64,000 bases of DNA, from positions 118,502 through 182,501 of the forward strand of contig NW_006920423.1 in assembly GCF_000344685.1 (NCBI RefSeq), written 5' to 3'. Positions 1 to 13,293 of the stretch are shown piece by piece (within the stretch, counting starts at the first letter, position 1; every line of letters begins with the position of its first letter). Source of the stretch: Gloeophyllum trabeum ATCC 11539. Its lineage: Eukaryota > Basidiomycota > Agaricomycetes > Gloeophyllales > Gloeophyllaceae. A program made the position numbers and the translations under genes. Below the pieces are notes generated by a model. That model saw only the letters and a program-made list of their open reading frames with translations, was not told the DNA's origin and searched no databases.

Positions 1-3000
1 GCGTGCAGTCCGAACAGCAAGGACCAGAGTAAGCCGGAGTAGTGAGACACCGATGACCATGCAATCTTCAGCATGTACGGTATCCGCCTCTCAGGGCAAA
101 ATCTGATGCCGCACGACGTACCCGCTAGGTTCGCCGTCGACTGGGATTCCCTACTGTCAGCCCTCACGCTTCCAGGATCTTGGGACGCTGGTACGCATAT
201 GCGGCTGACGAACAGGATGGCAGAAAACTGCGCGATGCCGTCACGGCGATACTGACAAGCAGCCGGGGTGGGGGTGGGGGGGTATCGGGTGCCCACGTAC
301 AGTAGGTCCTTGCCGCGGACAAGACCTGGGAAGTAGCAAGGCTCGCAAAAATGGAGCATCGTATCATGGGGAGTATTGTTCGGCAGACGATGCTGAATGG
401 CGTTGGATTCGGACCAGCTCACCACCACCCGTGAGCGTATACATATCCGGCATCCCCTCAGAGATTCTGAAGCGACATCCTTTCATTCGGGTTCAGCTCA
501 TCGCTGTTGGCTGAACGATAAATCTAGCTGAAGGTCTGTCCTCCCATTCTGGTGGCATCGAACGAGGCCTCGTCGGCGGGAAGCCTACGAGGATACGGCG
601 CACATTGTGACCTGCGTAGGCCGTAGCTGATCCTTTGCTTCTATGATCATGATGTGTCTCCCGAGGCTACACCGTTCAAAACATGAGTAATCGCACACTC
701 GTCAATGATGTTCTCAAGAGTTAGATGTGAGGCCCTTTATGCGCGTCAGCGACATAGCTTTTGGGACGAGCCGGCAACTGTCTAGGCCTAGCTTCGTGCT
801 CCTGTCTGGCCTTGTTTTATCTATCATTGTGCTGCAGTAGGAGACAATCAATAACATTCGGTAGACGGTGTATCGATACGTGACGCTATCGGCCACATTT
901 ACGCTTTTTGGGATACGATAGCGGTAATTACAGAAAAAATCCATGTACCTTCTGGCGGTGTAATTCTGTAGTTAGAAGTAATAAAGACACTATGCGCACC
1001 GTATGACCCTTCAGACATGGGTTTCATCGCGCTGTGGACAAAGTGTGGCGGTGGCGCTAAAGAGGGATTTGAATCGGAGCTTCAACATCAGACGCGCGCC
1101 CACATTGGACCTTGGCGCCCGTCTCTGACGCCCACAAACGCGACGCGCACCCTTCAGCGCTCGTCGACCATGCGTAAAAGACGAGGCTCAAGGTTCGCCT
1201 CGCTGTGATGCTCTCCACAACGCGTGTTAACAAGTATAAAAGCCCAGAGCAATTTCCCGACTTTCTTTCGCGCCTCCGTAGCAACAACGACCACTCACTT
1301 GAATCCTTGACCGACGTACTGGCTCTGGCTGAATTTACGGTGAGTCGGTCTATTGGCGCTCGTTACTCCCTATCACAAGGATGCTGGCACAATGGAGGCC
1401 CACGTCTGTTGTGAACAAGCTCTTTCTCTGAAGTTGTTCTCGATTCCGTTGTCTCTATGCTTGACCTCCTAAGCTGGGATTCCCGCGCCCTGTGGCTCAA
1501 CTGTATGTTCTTCTGTCTTGCCGGTTGATTCGGTCTCTATCAGGGCAATAGCTATCAAATCGTCAAGAGTGTTACGCTATCTCTTGTCATACAGAGCTCG
1601 GCTTAGATGCAGCCACTTGCGCTTCGAAGCTCCAGTGGTATCGTCTAGACGTTCTCTTCATTGACAATTTCTAAGAACACGTTCCCATGAACCTTGCGTA
1701 TGTCTTCGATTGTCATTTCGTAGTGTTTCAAATCTGCCTGGCTGACCTCCATGCCGGCTCTTTGGGACCTGGCGATATTCAGTCCGACATGACAGTGGAA
1801 AGGCTCCTTCCCCGACTTAGGGCCGTCCTACTACAGCGTTTCATCGCGGTCAAGCTCTAGGGATCGGATTCCGACAGACGACTTGCTATGAAATTAATGG
1901 ATGTCGGACCTACGGCCGGTCGAAGACTCGTCCCTCTGACACCCTGTATGCTCCATTTCGATGATTATTACCTGTCCTTTCGATGCACCCAATCTCTCCA
2001 GAAGTCCGGGTTCGCGTTCTAGAAGCAGGATCTTCCTGGTAGTTGGTCTGCCCTTGTACGATTCGCCCGTGCCGGGTCGTCCAGGTTTCGCGGGCGGAGC
2101 AAAGGAAGTTATCTGTCCACGGTTCAGCCATCTGTTTCAGGTTGCCCTTCTGCGTTCAGAAGGTACTTACCTGGGTTAGCCAAGGGTGCTTGGTCCCCAG
2201 CGCGTGTGTTTGCGGCTGTATTACAGTCATCCTGAATTACCCTTGATTGCTAGAGTGTACAGAGCATATTTTTTCCCTTCTGATCTCGGTCGCCAGGTGC
2301 CTAGGTACGTGTCGTCATGTCGATGATTATGCCTTCACAGGAAGATGCTGACCATTGAATAATTCCATTTCGTGTTTCAGGTTGCGCACGGAACTATCCA
2401 CCGCGGCGTTTTTCAGTTTTACTTTGCTTTCACGCAGCTACTCTGTTCCAGGTACCGACTAGTCGGGCGAATAAGCCGTCCACGTTGACTTCTTGCAGCT
2501 CAAACCTCTTCGCAGCAACATGATCTCCGTACACTCCGTTCAGACGTATGCTATTAGACACCCATTCCGCGACCATGGAGATGCTTCCCCAGTCCCGTGC
2601 CAAAATTCGTCATTCTCTGATCGTTATCCATGTTCGTCGATGGCGTCTATGCTTTAGAACGCTGCCCGACGTCGCCGCCTTCTTCACGCGTGTGATAGAA
2701 GTTACCCATGCAGGTTATGTTTGTGGGCTTATACTTCCACAGTCATTTTCTGCAATGAAAAGCGCAAGGCAAGCAGGAGGCTCCATCGCGCTGCTTCGAT
2801 CATAGTCCAGTACAATATGAACCTCTAGACTGGAGCGAAGAGGCGGTGACTAGAGCTGGTAGCGTCAGGGTCCATGTGAGTGGCAATTATACCCTGTTCA
2901 GCGGTTTGATGATGAGTTCCACAATCATCGGCTCTAGTAGACTTGTCCATGGCCGGATGACAAGAGCTTAGGTAAGTTCAGCATTCAGCGCTCTACCCAT

Positions 3001-3839
3001 CGATGAGCCAGGATGCCGTCCTCCGGTAGATGCCCGCTGATTTTCCTCTATACTTTCGAGAAAGGTGGTGCGTCGCTCCCCACGCATTATCACCGTCTTC
3101 TGCAGGACGCAGTAGGACGTCCTCGGTCCATTGCGCCACATGTCCGCTATCCGATGGGACATAGTCCTCCCGAATGTGCTGTCCTTTGCACGATAAACGT
3201 AAGCGATGGAGACGAGAGGCTTGCGAGGTCGTGGATGGACCTTGTACTTCCGATACTGAGGGTCTGAAAATATTATTACGCAAGACAAACCTGGATCAAC
3301 AACTCGTCGGGGATTTTCCTGCTCCGAATTACAAGCATGTGAACATTGGCAGAACAAGGGCCGTCTCGCGTGGTTACGTATCTTCTCTTCCATTCTCATC
3401 AGCCCAGGTGCGTGCGTATACCTCATCGGGCCTCGTTCCTGCGGCACATCAGCTGACGCATTATATTCTCGTCATCAATTACCAGTATGCTAGCCTATCG
3501 TAAGCCCAATACAGCGGGTGCCCGGTATCCCCTGGGAAACAGAACACTCTCTATCGAAGAGAACCGGCCCAGTACCCAGAATACATACCGAACTATTTAC
3601 AAATAAACAAGCTACGGTGTCGAGGGATGGGAGTGGGGTACGAAAATAATGTGAGTAATGAGTTATCGGGAGAGACGAAGAAGAGAATATCGCCAGAAAC
3701 TGATACAGTGCGGAGTATGCTCCGAAATAATGATACATCCAGAACTAGAGTGTCGAGGCGCCTTCGAGCGTGTATGGAGGAAAATACAGAGGCGGATAAG
3801 ATGGTGGTGGGTGGCAGAGGTTGGGTTGCCGGAGGCGAA
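1..3839. other. Gene-poor interval, no confident gene
   Basis: No reading frame here has recognisable domains or a convincing exon chain. One TATAAAAG motif at about 1234-1241 (+) is followed by a short open frame ending in a GTGAGT at about 1341, but no continuation in phase was found. A G-rich run lies near 265-283. The last 200 bases are the 3' flank of the minus-strand HMG-box gene. Confidence 0.5.
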
Positions 3840-5454
3840 TCAATATGCTGGGACCGCGTACGCCAACATGTCCATGTTCGAACGCATGAGTACCGATTTC
3901 TGGTCCTGGGGTATATAGTGCTCCTTCGGGAGCTGGGTATACCCATGCGGGAAGTAAGGTGCGCCGTTGGCTTGAGGCGCATTACTGAACTCGCTAGGGA
4001 CATCGTAATATTGCTGCTGCTGCATTTGCAAGTTGTCGAACGACGGCATAGCAGCGTGCACGGGGTAAGGTATAGCGTACGATGTGCAGTCATAGGCGCC
4101 AAGGGGCGATAGCGTGTCGACGGGCGATGTTGGCTCGCAGGGACTCGACTGCGTCGCGGAGTAGCAATGGGGCGTGCCGGGGACACTCGAGACAGGTGAG
4201 GGCACGGACGACCACGAGTTGACGAAACTGGTGTCGATCGTCAACGAGCCCTGGTCGTACTGCGCCGGGCATGGCAACACGTGGGAGGGTTGCGGGCTGA
4301 ACGGTATCAGGTTCTCAAATCCTGGAGCTTCAACGAGAGGATCGCACGATGGATCGGGTGCGGCGACGGTTTCGGTCCAAGTGAATGGGGCGAAATTCTG
4401 CAGAAAGTGGAAGTGAGCATCAGCGCCTCATGACTTACAGTGCTAGGGACATCACTCACAAACGAAGGCTCGGTACTCGAAGTGAACGTGAAGCCTGTAG
4501 AAGGAGCGTGTTGATAGCCATCGTAATACGTGTCGGCCTCCGAATATGCATCGGATCCCAGCGGCGAAGGTGCGTCGCTGTCGTAGTACCCGGGCGTCGG
4601 CGAGGGGTTGCGCGTAGGCTGCGTGCTGCAGGCGCGCAGCGCCCGGGGCTTGCAGTCCGGACTCGAGGGAACAAGGAAGTCTGACTGCTTCGAGTGGTCC
4701 GTATCTGGCGCGGGGGCAGAGGATGATCGTCGGTAGGCGCGGGCGGTGAGGGGGGCTTCGAAACGCGTGATGATCTGAGGTACGTGGTGTTGATCGAACT
4801 CGCGGATGGCACGATCCAGTTCCTCTCCCTTCTTGCCTTGCACCAGCAGCTCGGCGATCTTCTCGCAGCGCTTGATGTCCTTCGGACCCACCTCCCTTAC
4901 TTTCCGTTTCTCAGTCGGCCCTTTGGCCTTCGTATGCAGCGGTCTAAAGGCATACTCAGGCCACTTGCGCTTGTGCTCGTCCAGTGCAGCCTTGGCTTTC
5001 GCGTGCCACACTTGCCTCTCCTCGTGTGGCAAGTTCTGCCAGGTCAGTCCGATTATCTTCGACAACGTACTGTGGTTGGTCTCGACGTCGGAAGAGACGT
5101 GCTGACTCTTGATAAAGGCAGAACGGAAGAGGATGAAGGCGTTGGGCGGACGAGGGATGTGATTATCGGGCTTCTTCTTCGTGTGAGTTGCACGACGAGA
5201 GGCGGCGCAATCAGGAGCCGGGAATAAGGTCGACTCGGGAGGGTCCTCCAGAGGAGGGGGCTCGTTGAAGGTGCAGGGGGTGAGGTTGGGCGCGAAAGCG
5301 ATAGCCTGAGGGCCGGATGGCTCGACCGGTGTAGTCCAGGTGAGCTGTACACCTTCGAGAGGGTCAGAACGCGTCCCTGCTAAGTCAGTTCTGCGGGTGG
5401 CATCGTACCGTCTCCTTCATGGCGCCTCGATTTCTTGGTCCTTTCCGCAGGCAT
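3840..5454 (-). CDS. HMG-box transcription factor
   Basis: Probable sequence-specific DNA-bending nuclear regulator of about 514 residues. Exons on the minus strand are 5454-5409, 5379-4439 and 4397-3840; the lengths 46+941+558 keep one frame. The N-terminus is MPAERTKKSRRH. A short basic run (KKK) precedes an HMG box at about residues 90-160, with RPPNAFILFRSAF in helix 1, LSKIIGLTWQ in helix 2 and the closing WPEYAFRP. The rest is Ser/Pro/Tyr-rich with a poly-Gln patch near the C-terminus, as in regulatory activation regions. Intron 2 is 41 nt with GTAAGT and TGCAG. Intron 1 is only 29 nt (5408-5380), but it joins both sides in frame and ends in a good branch point, CTGACTTAG. Family members act in mating or developmental control; that role is inferred, and no pheromone, receptor or homeodomain mating gene is adjacent. 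Confidence 0.9.
5380..5408 (-). other. Candidate 29-nt intron in HMG-box gene
   Basis: Begins GTACGA and ends CTGACTTAG. Without it the HMG frame has a TGA upstream and no ATG. With it, an ATG at 5454 joins in phase 1. It is unusually short for a spliceosomal intron. Confidence 0.5.
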
Positions 5455-8400
5455 GTTCGCTGAAGTCGCAGCAGAAGCTAGTGTGGCGGAGAGGACGGCA
5501 CCAGGTCTGAAGGATATTTGGGAGGTAACGCAGAACGTGGATATCGCGAAGAGGGCCTAAAAGCGAACATTACATACTGCTTTATACAGGGTTCCCGTGT
5601 ACGGGTATCGGGAACTGGGGTACATCTAGATATTGAATTTGAGTACCGATTTTGGGTCTCGATACCACCCGAGATAGTGGATACTGGTCATTCTATTCGC
5701 GGCGCTTGCCGACACGTATCCTAGTCATCAGACACGCGCTATTATGACGGCAATCCAGTACCACTTTAGGCAGTCAAGGTCCTCAGCGAAGGCTCGAGGC
5801 AGCCGGACGGCGACTTTGCGCGGCAAGAATTCACTTTATTCGTTTATGGGCATTGCGTACTTGCTCTCCGTCCAGTTCCGTTCTGAGTCCCCCAGGGTCC
5901 AGGGCCTCCCGGCAGTAGTCTCGCAGCAAGCGACAGTAAATTTTCAAGCTATTATGTTTTCGACTATGGAAGTGGGTCCTCCTAGCGAGCAGCAGTAAGC
6001 AACTCGACAGTCTCATATCGGTGTTCGGGCCTAACGAAAGTCTGAGCAAGATACACTAAGAGCCTTTGGTTCCGTTCGCCGGACGGTAGACGGCTTAGAT
6101 AAGCGGAAGTCTAGTATGAGCACCCCATGATTCGTTATCAGCAGTCCAGGTTGCGGAAGCATATGCATATGATAACTTCCTTGTATGGCGCGCGTTGTTC
6201 GAAGAAATGCGACACAACCAGCCAACCAAGAGCTGGCCCGGAAACCTACGTGAGCAGGGTATCCGGCCGGTCATGGATCCGCTGTACTGCGCTGTCCCCG
6301 AGGTCATATGGCCTGTGGTGGGGTCCCCCTCCCTCGTACGGAATTATCGGTACTACTGCAGTTTGGTCCCCCCCCTCCGTCAAGTCAGATAAGCTGAGTC
6401 GTAGACCATACCGATCTCGTCCAGCCCGAACGTTTGTGCAGGAGACCAAGTACCGCATGTGAATCCCTCGGTGCTAGACGCGGCTGGTTAGACTTTGCAC
6501 GATCTCGATCAGCTGGTGGCGCAAGATCGGCCAGGATGATAAGTGCTAACACCCATCGCTGTACCCGGACAAGACCTTCCTCACCTAGACAAGGACATAT
6601 CATGACAACAGCTCCTAACTTCCAGATCTCTGTAAGAAGGTGTAAGAGACCATGGTCCCGCTCGCAGCGATCTCCACCATGGCATCATCCCTCTGAAGGA
6701 CTAGGTGCCGGTTGCCTTCCGTCACGCAGGCCTCCACTTTTTCCGACAGGCGATGACATTGCAGCAGCCAGCATATTCATCGGAGTTCTGCATTGCCCGG
6801 GTCGTCAAGGCTTGCAGTTTGCATTCATAGGGTGATTGGATATCTCTACCGGTTACCCGCGACGTTGTGAACTCGATCCATTTCCGCCGCGTAGGGTAAA
6901 TTGGGAAATGACGACCTCAATATGCCAGTGCGACGCTGGGTAAGGGTCTCCATCTCCCGTATAATTTAATCAGAATATTCCGCCGGCACCGCCTGACTAG
7001 AGGTGAGAGGTCATTTCCTTGGGTATCCAATTGGATCATCACTGAGCGGACCGCCCCCGGGGTATACGTATACCAGTCCCATGCCCCTGATTAATAGCAA
7101 ATTTCTACGATTTCTAGACCGCTGCTTGTGTCTCCCCGCCAACGACGACAACGCGTACGAGCGAGCTATCTTTCCCCCGACACGCCACAACGGAGTAAGC
7201 GTAGGCTATGTCAACTCATATTAAATTATGGAGGCATAGGCGAGCGAATAGACGGTGTATGTCGATGATAAAAATGCAAGGAGGACTGATGACCCCGGTA
7301 CCACGTGCGAGAGTATGATCGTCCTTGCCTCGAGGCGCCGCACCTTCTAATTCAGACCAAGTTCCGGGCGTCCCTGGGCTAGGAACGTGTACAGATACTT
7401 GTACCACTACTGGGTTGGGTATACATCTCTTGCGAAATACAAGTGCGCAGTTGCTTTGCGGTTCAGAGCGACGACGCAAGCCATTCTCTGGTAACCTAAC
7501 CACTTACATGACGCTGGAAGAGTAGGGCTCACCTATCGTCGTCTCTGCTTCGAGATCATTTGAGTTTCCATACCGCAGGGACGGTCTAGAAGAATCATGA
7601 CATTCCCCAGGGTGCGAAAGGCACACTGACATCAGGTTGCTCCAGGTTCTCCTACGTACCGCGCTACCTCGGACATTGGCTGTGTAATTAAAACATGGCC
7701 AGAACAACCGCAGCGGTGAGCATATGAGAAGGCAGACTTATCGTGCGCCACGGCACATTAAGTCTGGTATAGCAGGATTTCCGGAATAATATTCATTGGC
7801 ACCCGCCGAGAAGGACGAGATCGTATCCGAGCTCGATCCGCAGAATTCAGACGACACGTAGCCAGGGGATCCAACGCTTCATGCGAGTCTTGTCTTGCTT
7901 CCCTTCGCGCTGTCGTATGGGAATGGTCCGTATCAACGGCCGAGGACAAATATTCAAGATCGAGCCTTCCCTAAGACGCTAAGATGTGAAGAGAGGGTGC
8001 ACCGCCCGCGATAACCACCGGGACTGTGGAGAGGCCCACGACCAGGATACGCTATCAGAGGCAACGTCTGCGAATGGAGACAGGATCGATCACAGGGGGC
8101 GTAGGCACGCCGTTAACTCTACAAGAATCAGGGCCACATCACTTCTTGGAATGGAACGCCCCGATGAGCCGTGTCACCAGAAAATCGGGAATACGCGGAT
8201 AGAACCGTAGGGCATCCAGGAAGTGAACAACAGCAGGGCCCGAGATGGCCGACGAGAGCAATAACCTGGAGGGAAGTGCGAAACTAGCGAGCGATAGACA
8301 TCCTATCCATGCTGACGGTGCCAGCTCCCGGACAGAAGACAGAAACACCCAACATACGTACACTACGAACTTTAGCGCTCGTCGCGGCTGACAAAGTCTC

Positions 8401-11400
8401 CCTAGCATCAGAGTCGGCTCCCAAAGCGCAGGCATAAACGTGAGCAGCCCAAGCCGCGTCAGGTAGAGCTCACTGCTCGTGGCAATGGAGGGAGCAAGAA
8501 AAAGCACTCGATAAAGCGATGAAAATCGGATGAATGCTCCAGGTCGCTCAGTCAATGATCATTCTCCCCAAGGCAAGCCTCGGAGGACGGCTATCCTGCA
8601 TCGGGAACATTGCTCACGTCGCTCGCCCAACCAATCCCCAGTAGCTGCTGGCATCTACCCTGTCGATAGACAGAGAGCCGAGGGTACCTCGAAACCGATG
8701 CCATCGCCGCGTTCGTCCTTCTATCGTGGTAAGGGCCTGATGCCTGGTAGGGCTAGCCAACATGATACCGCAAGTTCAGATTCTACCAGGACTCGCGGCT
8801 GACAAAAGCGAGCTACTTACTAGACATCAAGCCCGTGCACGTCGAGCAAGACTTTATTGGCGCTATAGAGCAAGCACGTTTGAGGGGAGACCGCGAGCGT
8901 TATCCTTTCATTCGAGCAGCGCCAACCTGAGGGACCACCTTAGGTTCGGCGTCGAGCGGCCCTGTCTTCGCTCCCTATCCGACGCTCGCAAAGTCCAGGA
9001 ACCAGGTCGAACGGTGCTGCAGACGGCGCAGTGTCGACATTGTCCTCCCGAAAAGGCTTGAGCAGCACCTAAGGCGGTTTGGTCGAGTGCGGGATGCCGT
9101 AATCCCGCTAGCGTCAATTGACCCGACCCCCACTGGTGAGCACAGCGAGTGAGCAATATAACGCCACAACGACCTTTCCCCTGTTGTGGGTCCCACCCAG
9201 CGGGAGCCGACGCTGTCGTAGACTAAGGCGACGCCACCATAACCTTTCCTCATTGTGGGTCCCCCGCGACGCCAACTTGTCCTGGAAGAGCGTATCTGTC
9301 CGCTAGGAATAATCGAGCCTATGGTGTTTGGCGGCAATGACACCGAAACGACATAGTTGAATTCATGCGGATCTTCTTTGACTGAGGTGCCAGGGGTTGC
9401 TGCCATATTAACGTTCCGAGGACGAGATGCACGGTGATCGTGCAGTTACTGGGCGTGAAGTATACGCGTATCAGCTGGTTGGGGATCTACCGAGCGCATC
9501 GAGTACATTTCAAGAATATCCATCGAAGAATTATCTAGGGACGTACCACGCAGTATGACTCTAACGGTCATGTCAAAAGCTCAACTACAACGACACTGAC
9601 CAACGCCAAAGGCACACTCACATTCTCGAACCTCTCTACCATACGCTTGACCAGGCGAATTACTAGCAGCCACCCACACCCGCCGCTTCCTCAGCATTCG
9701 CCCACTATGCATGGAAGAATTCCAATCACTCTCTCTACGCCAACTTGAGACATCCTTGAGTGACCATTCTGGCAGCAGTGAATCCAGAGAGGCGCCCCGG
9801 CGTCACCTGCGCTTGCCTCAATATCGCCACGCCGGCTACGAACGTCTGAGGTCGTGGGCGAATAACGTGGGTCTTCTTTTTACAAGGCAGAAAGTGAGGT
9901 AAACACTAAACGCTTACAGAGTTCGGCAGGGTCCCGTCCGATGACCTATCCGTTACCGCACCTTCTGTAGTGTTCCAACTATCCTGATTGCGGCCCGTGA
10001 AGACTGTAAGTCTACGAACCCATTTCCATTGGATGGTTACTTACCTCAGTTCGCATGGAAGTAACTCTTCCATTGGCGCGCAGTACGATCTAGGATCCGC
10101 TCTCTCACAAGGAGCAACGACGTCGTCGAGCACAAGAATTGACAGAATCTGTCAGAGTTTGAGGAAGGGAACGAGAAGCTAACTCGGGTGAGATAGGATC
10201 GTGCCTATATTCGATTTCGACGCTGACTCCAACATTGAACATGCGGCCACAACGAGGCGCCTCGAGGCACCTTGCTGACGCCATATCGATCAAACCAGCT
10301 ATATCTGATCCATGTTATCCATTTTGCTATGACCAGCGCCGGAGAAGCCATCATCACAACGCAAGCGTCCAGTACATCTCAGTCATCTTGGCTGTTGTTG
10401 AGTTGCAGTTAGGAGGCTTAGGAAGCCATCGCCGGAAGTAGTATCCGAGCCACACCGGTCCTTGTTCCTGATATGGCTGTGCACGTCCCAACGTTATCAG
10501 CCACCGGGGGATGTGCGGCAAATCCCGGTCATCCCTCACTCATGTTCTCGCTCATATCTCAAGGCCTTAAAGGCCATGCCGCGAGTGTACGCTGTAGATT
10601 TATTGTTCTAGGAAGACCTGCGAGCTTACGAGCGTTTCGCATCCATCCAGAATAGGATCGTATGCTGATGCATTTCTTATCGCTTGATGCTGCCACTTTC
10701 TTTTCAGTGCGTTTGTGACATATCTCCGTCCAAGATTTAGACCTCGAGAGGATTGGCTCATCTTCTCGCGTTTTGATTATGTGCCTCGACACCAGAACCC
10801 AGGCATTCGAGTTCCAGTGATCCTGGGCTGACTCTAGACCCGATACCCTTTTTGAAAACGCTACGGTATGCAGGGCGTTATTCACCTCTGCTTTTATACT
10901 GCCACAATTTAGGAACCCAGATTGCGGTTATTATGGGTGAACCATAGGAACGCTTGAAGAACGTCATCTCGAAGTACCAGTAAGTGCGCAAGAGTCGTTC
11001 TCCAAAAGTCTGACTTATCCTCCAAATGTTCAAGCCTGCAAATGAGATGATGGCGCGGTGCGTTGTACCAGGAAGAACCTCCCCCCCCTTTTAGGACTCG
11101 TGGACCGGGGATTACTCAAGGGATCACGATGTATCAAATGGACGGCAGCGTATGATAGGTGAAAGATGTTGTTCCACCTTTCACTGTTTCGCTGATTCGA
11201 TTGCCATTTCGTTAGATATACCTTGCAATACAAGTGTTGTGCAGGCTGTCTGGTGTATGACATCCCCGCCCAACTGTATCCATTTTCTGATGATGATGGA
11301 TGCTTTGAATTGGCAGACTCGGGTAGCCCAGTCGCCTGGTCATTTCGGATCATGCTTAGGGCAATCAGATGTGGTCAACGATTGATCAAGGGTCTCATGT

Positions 11401-11865
11401 CTCCCTCACGTCTTCTGAGCAGAAAATATATATCTCTCTAGGCTTGGTCCGACATTCGCACGTCGAATTGCCACGAACACTCCTCCGGAGACAGTAAGTA
11501 GTTGTCATTCATCAGAATATAGCGAATATCGGTTTTCGGAAGACGATTCGGTCAGTTTGATTCTGGCGGTCGACGCTTTTTGTGATTCTCTCAGTTCTCC
11601 TCTTGCGTCCCTCTGTGACGCGTGGTGGGCGCCATGTGTCATCAACAACGTGCGGCGACTTGTGCTGGCACGGCTGCTTCGTGCTGAGGGCGACACGCTG
11701 AGACGTTACCTGCCAACGTCACCTCACAACCAGGCTGGCAGCGCTGTTGACGTGGGGTAACGTTGGGAGTTTTGTACTACATAACATGGTGCGTCATATT
11801 TCCCTTCTTATAAAGAACCCGTGATACAATGGTCCCATTAGAAGGATGCTGTAGGGCGCGATGAG
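5455..11865. other. 6.4-kb gene-poor interval
   Basis: Only short open frames on both strands, none with a domain, signal or consistent splice chain. A pair of related 25-30 base direct repeats, each with a TTGTGGGTCCC core, lies at about 9165-9195 and 9240-9266. Nothing else is supportable. Confidence 0.5.
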
Positions 11866-13293
11866 TTGGAACAGCAGACCCCTGAGGTTGACAGGGACGT
11901 CAAGGATATTATAGACAGACGTGTATCGTCGGGGGTGATACTTGGGGAAGGACGGCTCGACTGGCACACTAAATCCCGCCTGTTGAGATGCTCCTGGACG
12001 AGATCATTCTGGATATCGCCGATTATTTCCAGTTTCCACCCCATGCGGAAACAGACGTGGAGCATGAGGATTCTTTGAAAGGAGCTAGGAGACTCGGTCT
12101 AGTGATGTCGCGGGTTACGCGTCGTTGGCGCTACCTCATTCTGGATTCTCCGACTCTGTGGTCCCACATTCAGCTGTACTATCGTCAATCTAGGGAGTTC
12201 ATAGAGACTTCGTTGGCCAGATCACGGGAATGTCCCTTGGATATTGCGTTAATTGACCTGGGTCACAACGCTATGGGGTTATCTCTCCAGACATCCATCC
12301 AGCTCGAACGGATTCGGTCTTCCACTCATCGATGGCGATCTTTAACTGTCGACACGAACGGGCGGATAGATGATCCCAGGTCGATTGAAAATTGGGTTGG
12401 AAGGCTCCTAGAGCCTCTCCGTCAGTCGGATTTCCCTACGCTGCAGTATTTGTGGCTTGACCACTGTAATCCGCCTTGGCAAGGCCTTTTGTCGAGTACT
12501 ATTTCCCCGTCACTGAAGAACGCAGCTTTCCTAAACCGTCCTTTCCTGCTCGAGACACCCGTCCTTTGACCAGCCTTCGACTGTGGGGCGTGCCTGACCA
12601 TGACAGTATGGATCCTGTGAGGGTTTTTGAGGTACTTGCCAATTGCTCCTCATTGGAACACCTTCGTCTGGATGATACCTGCGTCACCTGTCATGCGGGT
12701 ATGATGATCAAGCCGGCCCCCATACGGATGCCCAAACTGAAACAGCTGTGGTTGACGATGTCGGAAGTGGATTCGTGTCTCTTTGCGAATTTCTTCCTTC
12801 GGGCATTATCCAGCCCCAGCTTGAAGCTGTTAGGCTTTGAAAATTGGTCTGCACCTTCGTTGACAGTATTGCTGGAGGTTGCGTCAGAAACATCAACATC
12901 GATACCATATTGTCAAGTCCGGAGTCTGTCGGTCAGATGGTTGTTTACGGAAGATTCGCCTGAAGCGGACATATTCTCGTTCTTCAGAGTCTTCTCTTCC
13001 GTTGAGACTCTCCACTGTGAAAGGGACGATACCACCCTCTGCCTTCCGATACTGGAGTGTCGTCCGCGGAACGGGGACTGTCTGCTGCCTGATCTTCGGA
13101 GCTCAGCACACCGGAGTTCGACCTCGCCACTGTCGATCCGCTCTGGAGCTTCATTACTTATCGGCTTGATAAGGAACTGCCCATAGACGAACTGAAGGTG
13201 GACGCACAACCATACAAGTCTACCGTCCCGACTGTCATGCGGGAATGGATCTCTGCCAGAGTCGATGTCACGTACGGCTTCATAGCTAGCTAA
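11866..13293 (+). pseudogene. F-box/LRR-like gene broken by frameshifts
   Basis: Remnant of a basidiomycete F-box protein, the substrate-receptor class of SCF ubiquitin ligases. The F-box-like start is IPPVEMLLDEIILDIADYF at about 11970-12026, followed by the usual 'VTRRWR..ILDSPTLWSHI' region and a leucine-rich repeat-like body. The frame from 11988 stops at 12569. The homologous continuation (PLTSLRLWGVPDHDS onward) is in another frame from about 12560, and the tail (PEFDLATVDPLWSFITYRL...) is in the third frame from 13111 to a TAA at 13291. No GT-AG intron explains either jump, so at least two indels are present. An upstream open stretch at 11866 may be the old N-terminus. Confidence 0.7.

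Noticed and set aside
1200..1700. TATAAAAG-led gene with introns
   Set aside because: Candidate exons do not join in phase and contain early stops; no family resemblance.
3593..4186. 197-residue minus-strand open frame
   Set aside because: Overlaps the HMG gene in another frame; low-complexity Arg/Ser/Thr composition.
3840..5454. Mating-type locus
   Set aside because: An HMG box alone is not diagnostic; no homeodomain pair, STE3 receptor or pheromone precursor was found nearby.
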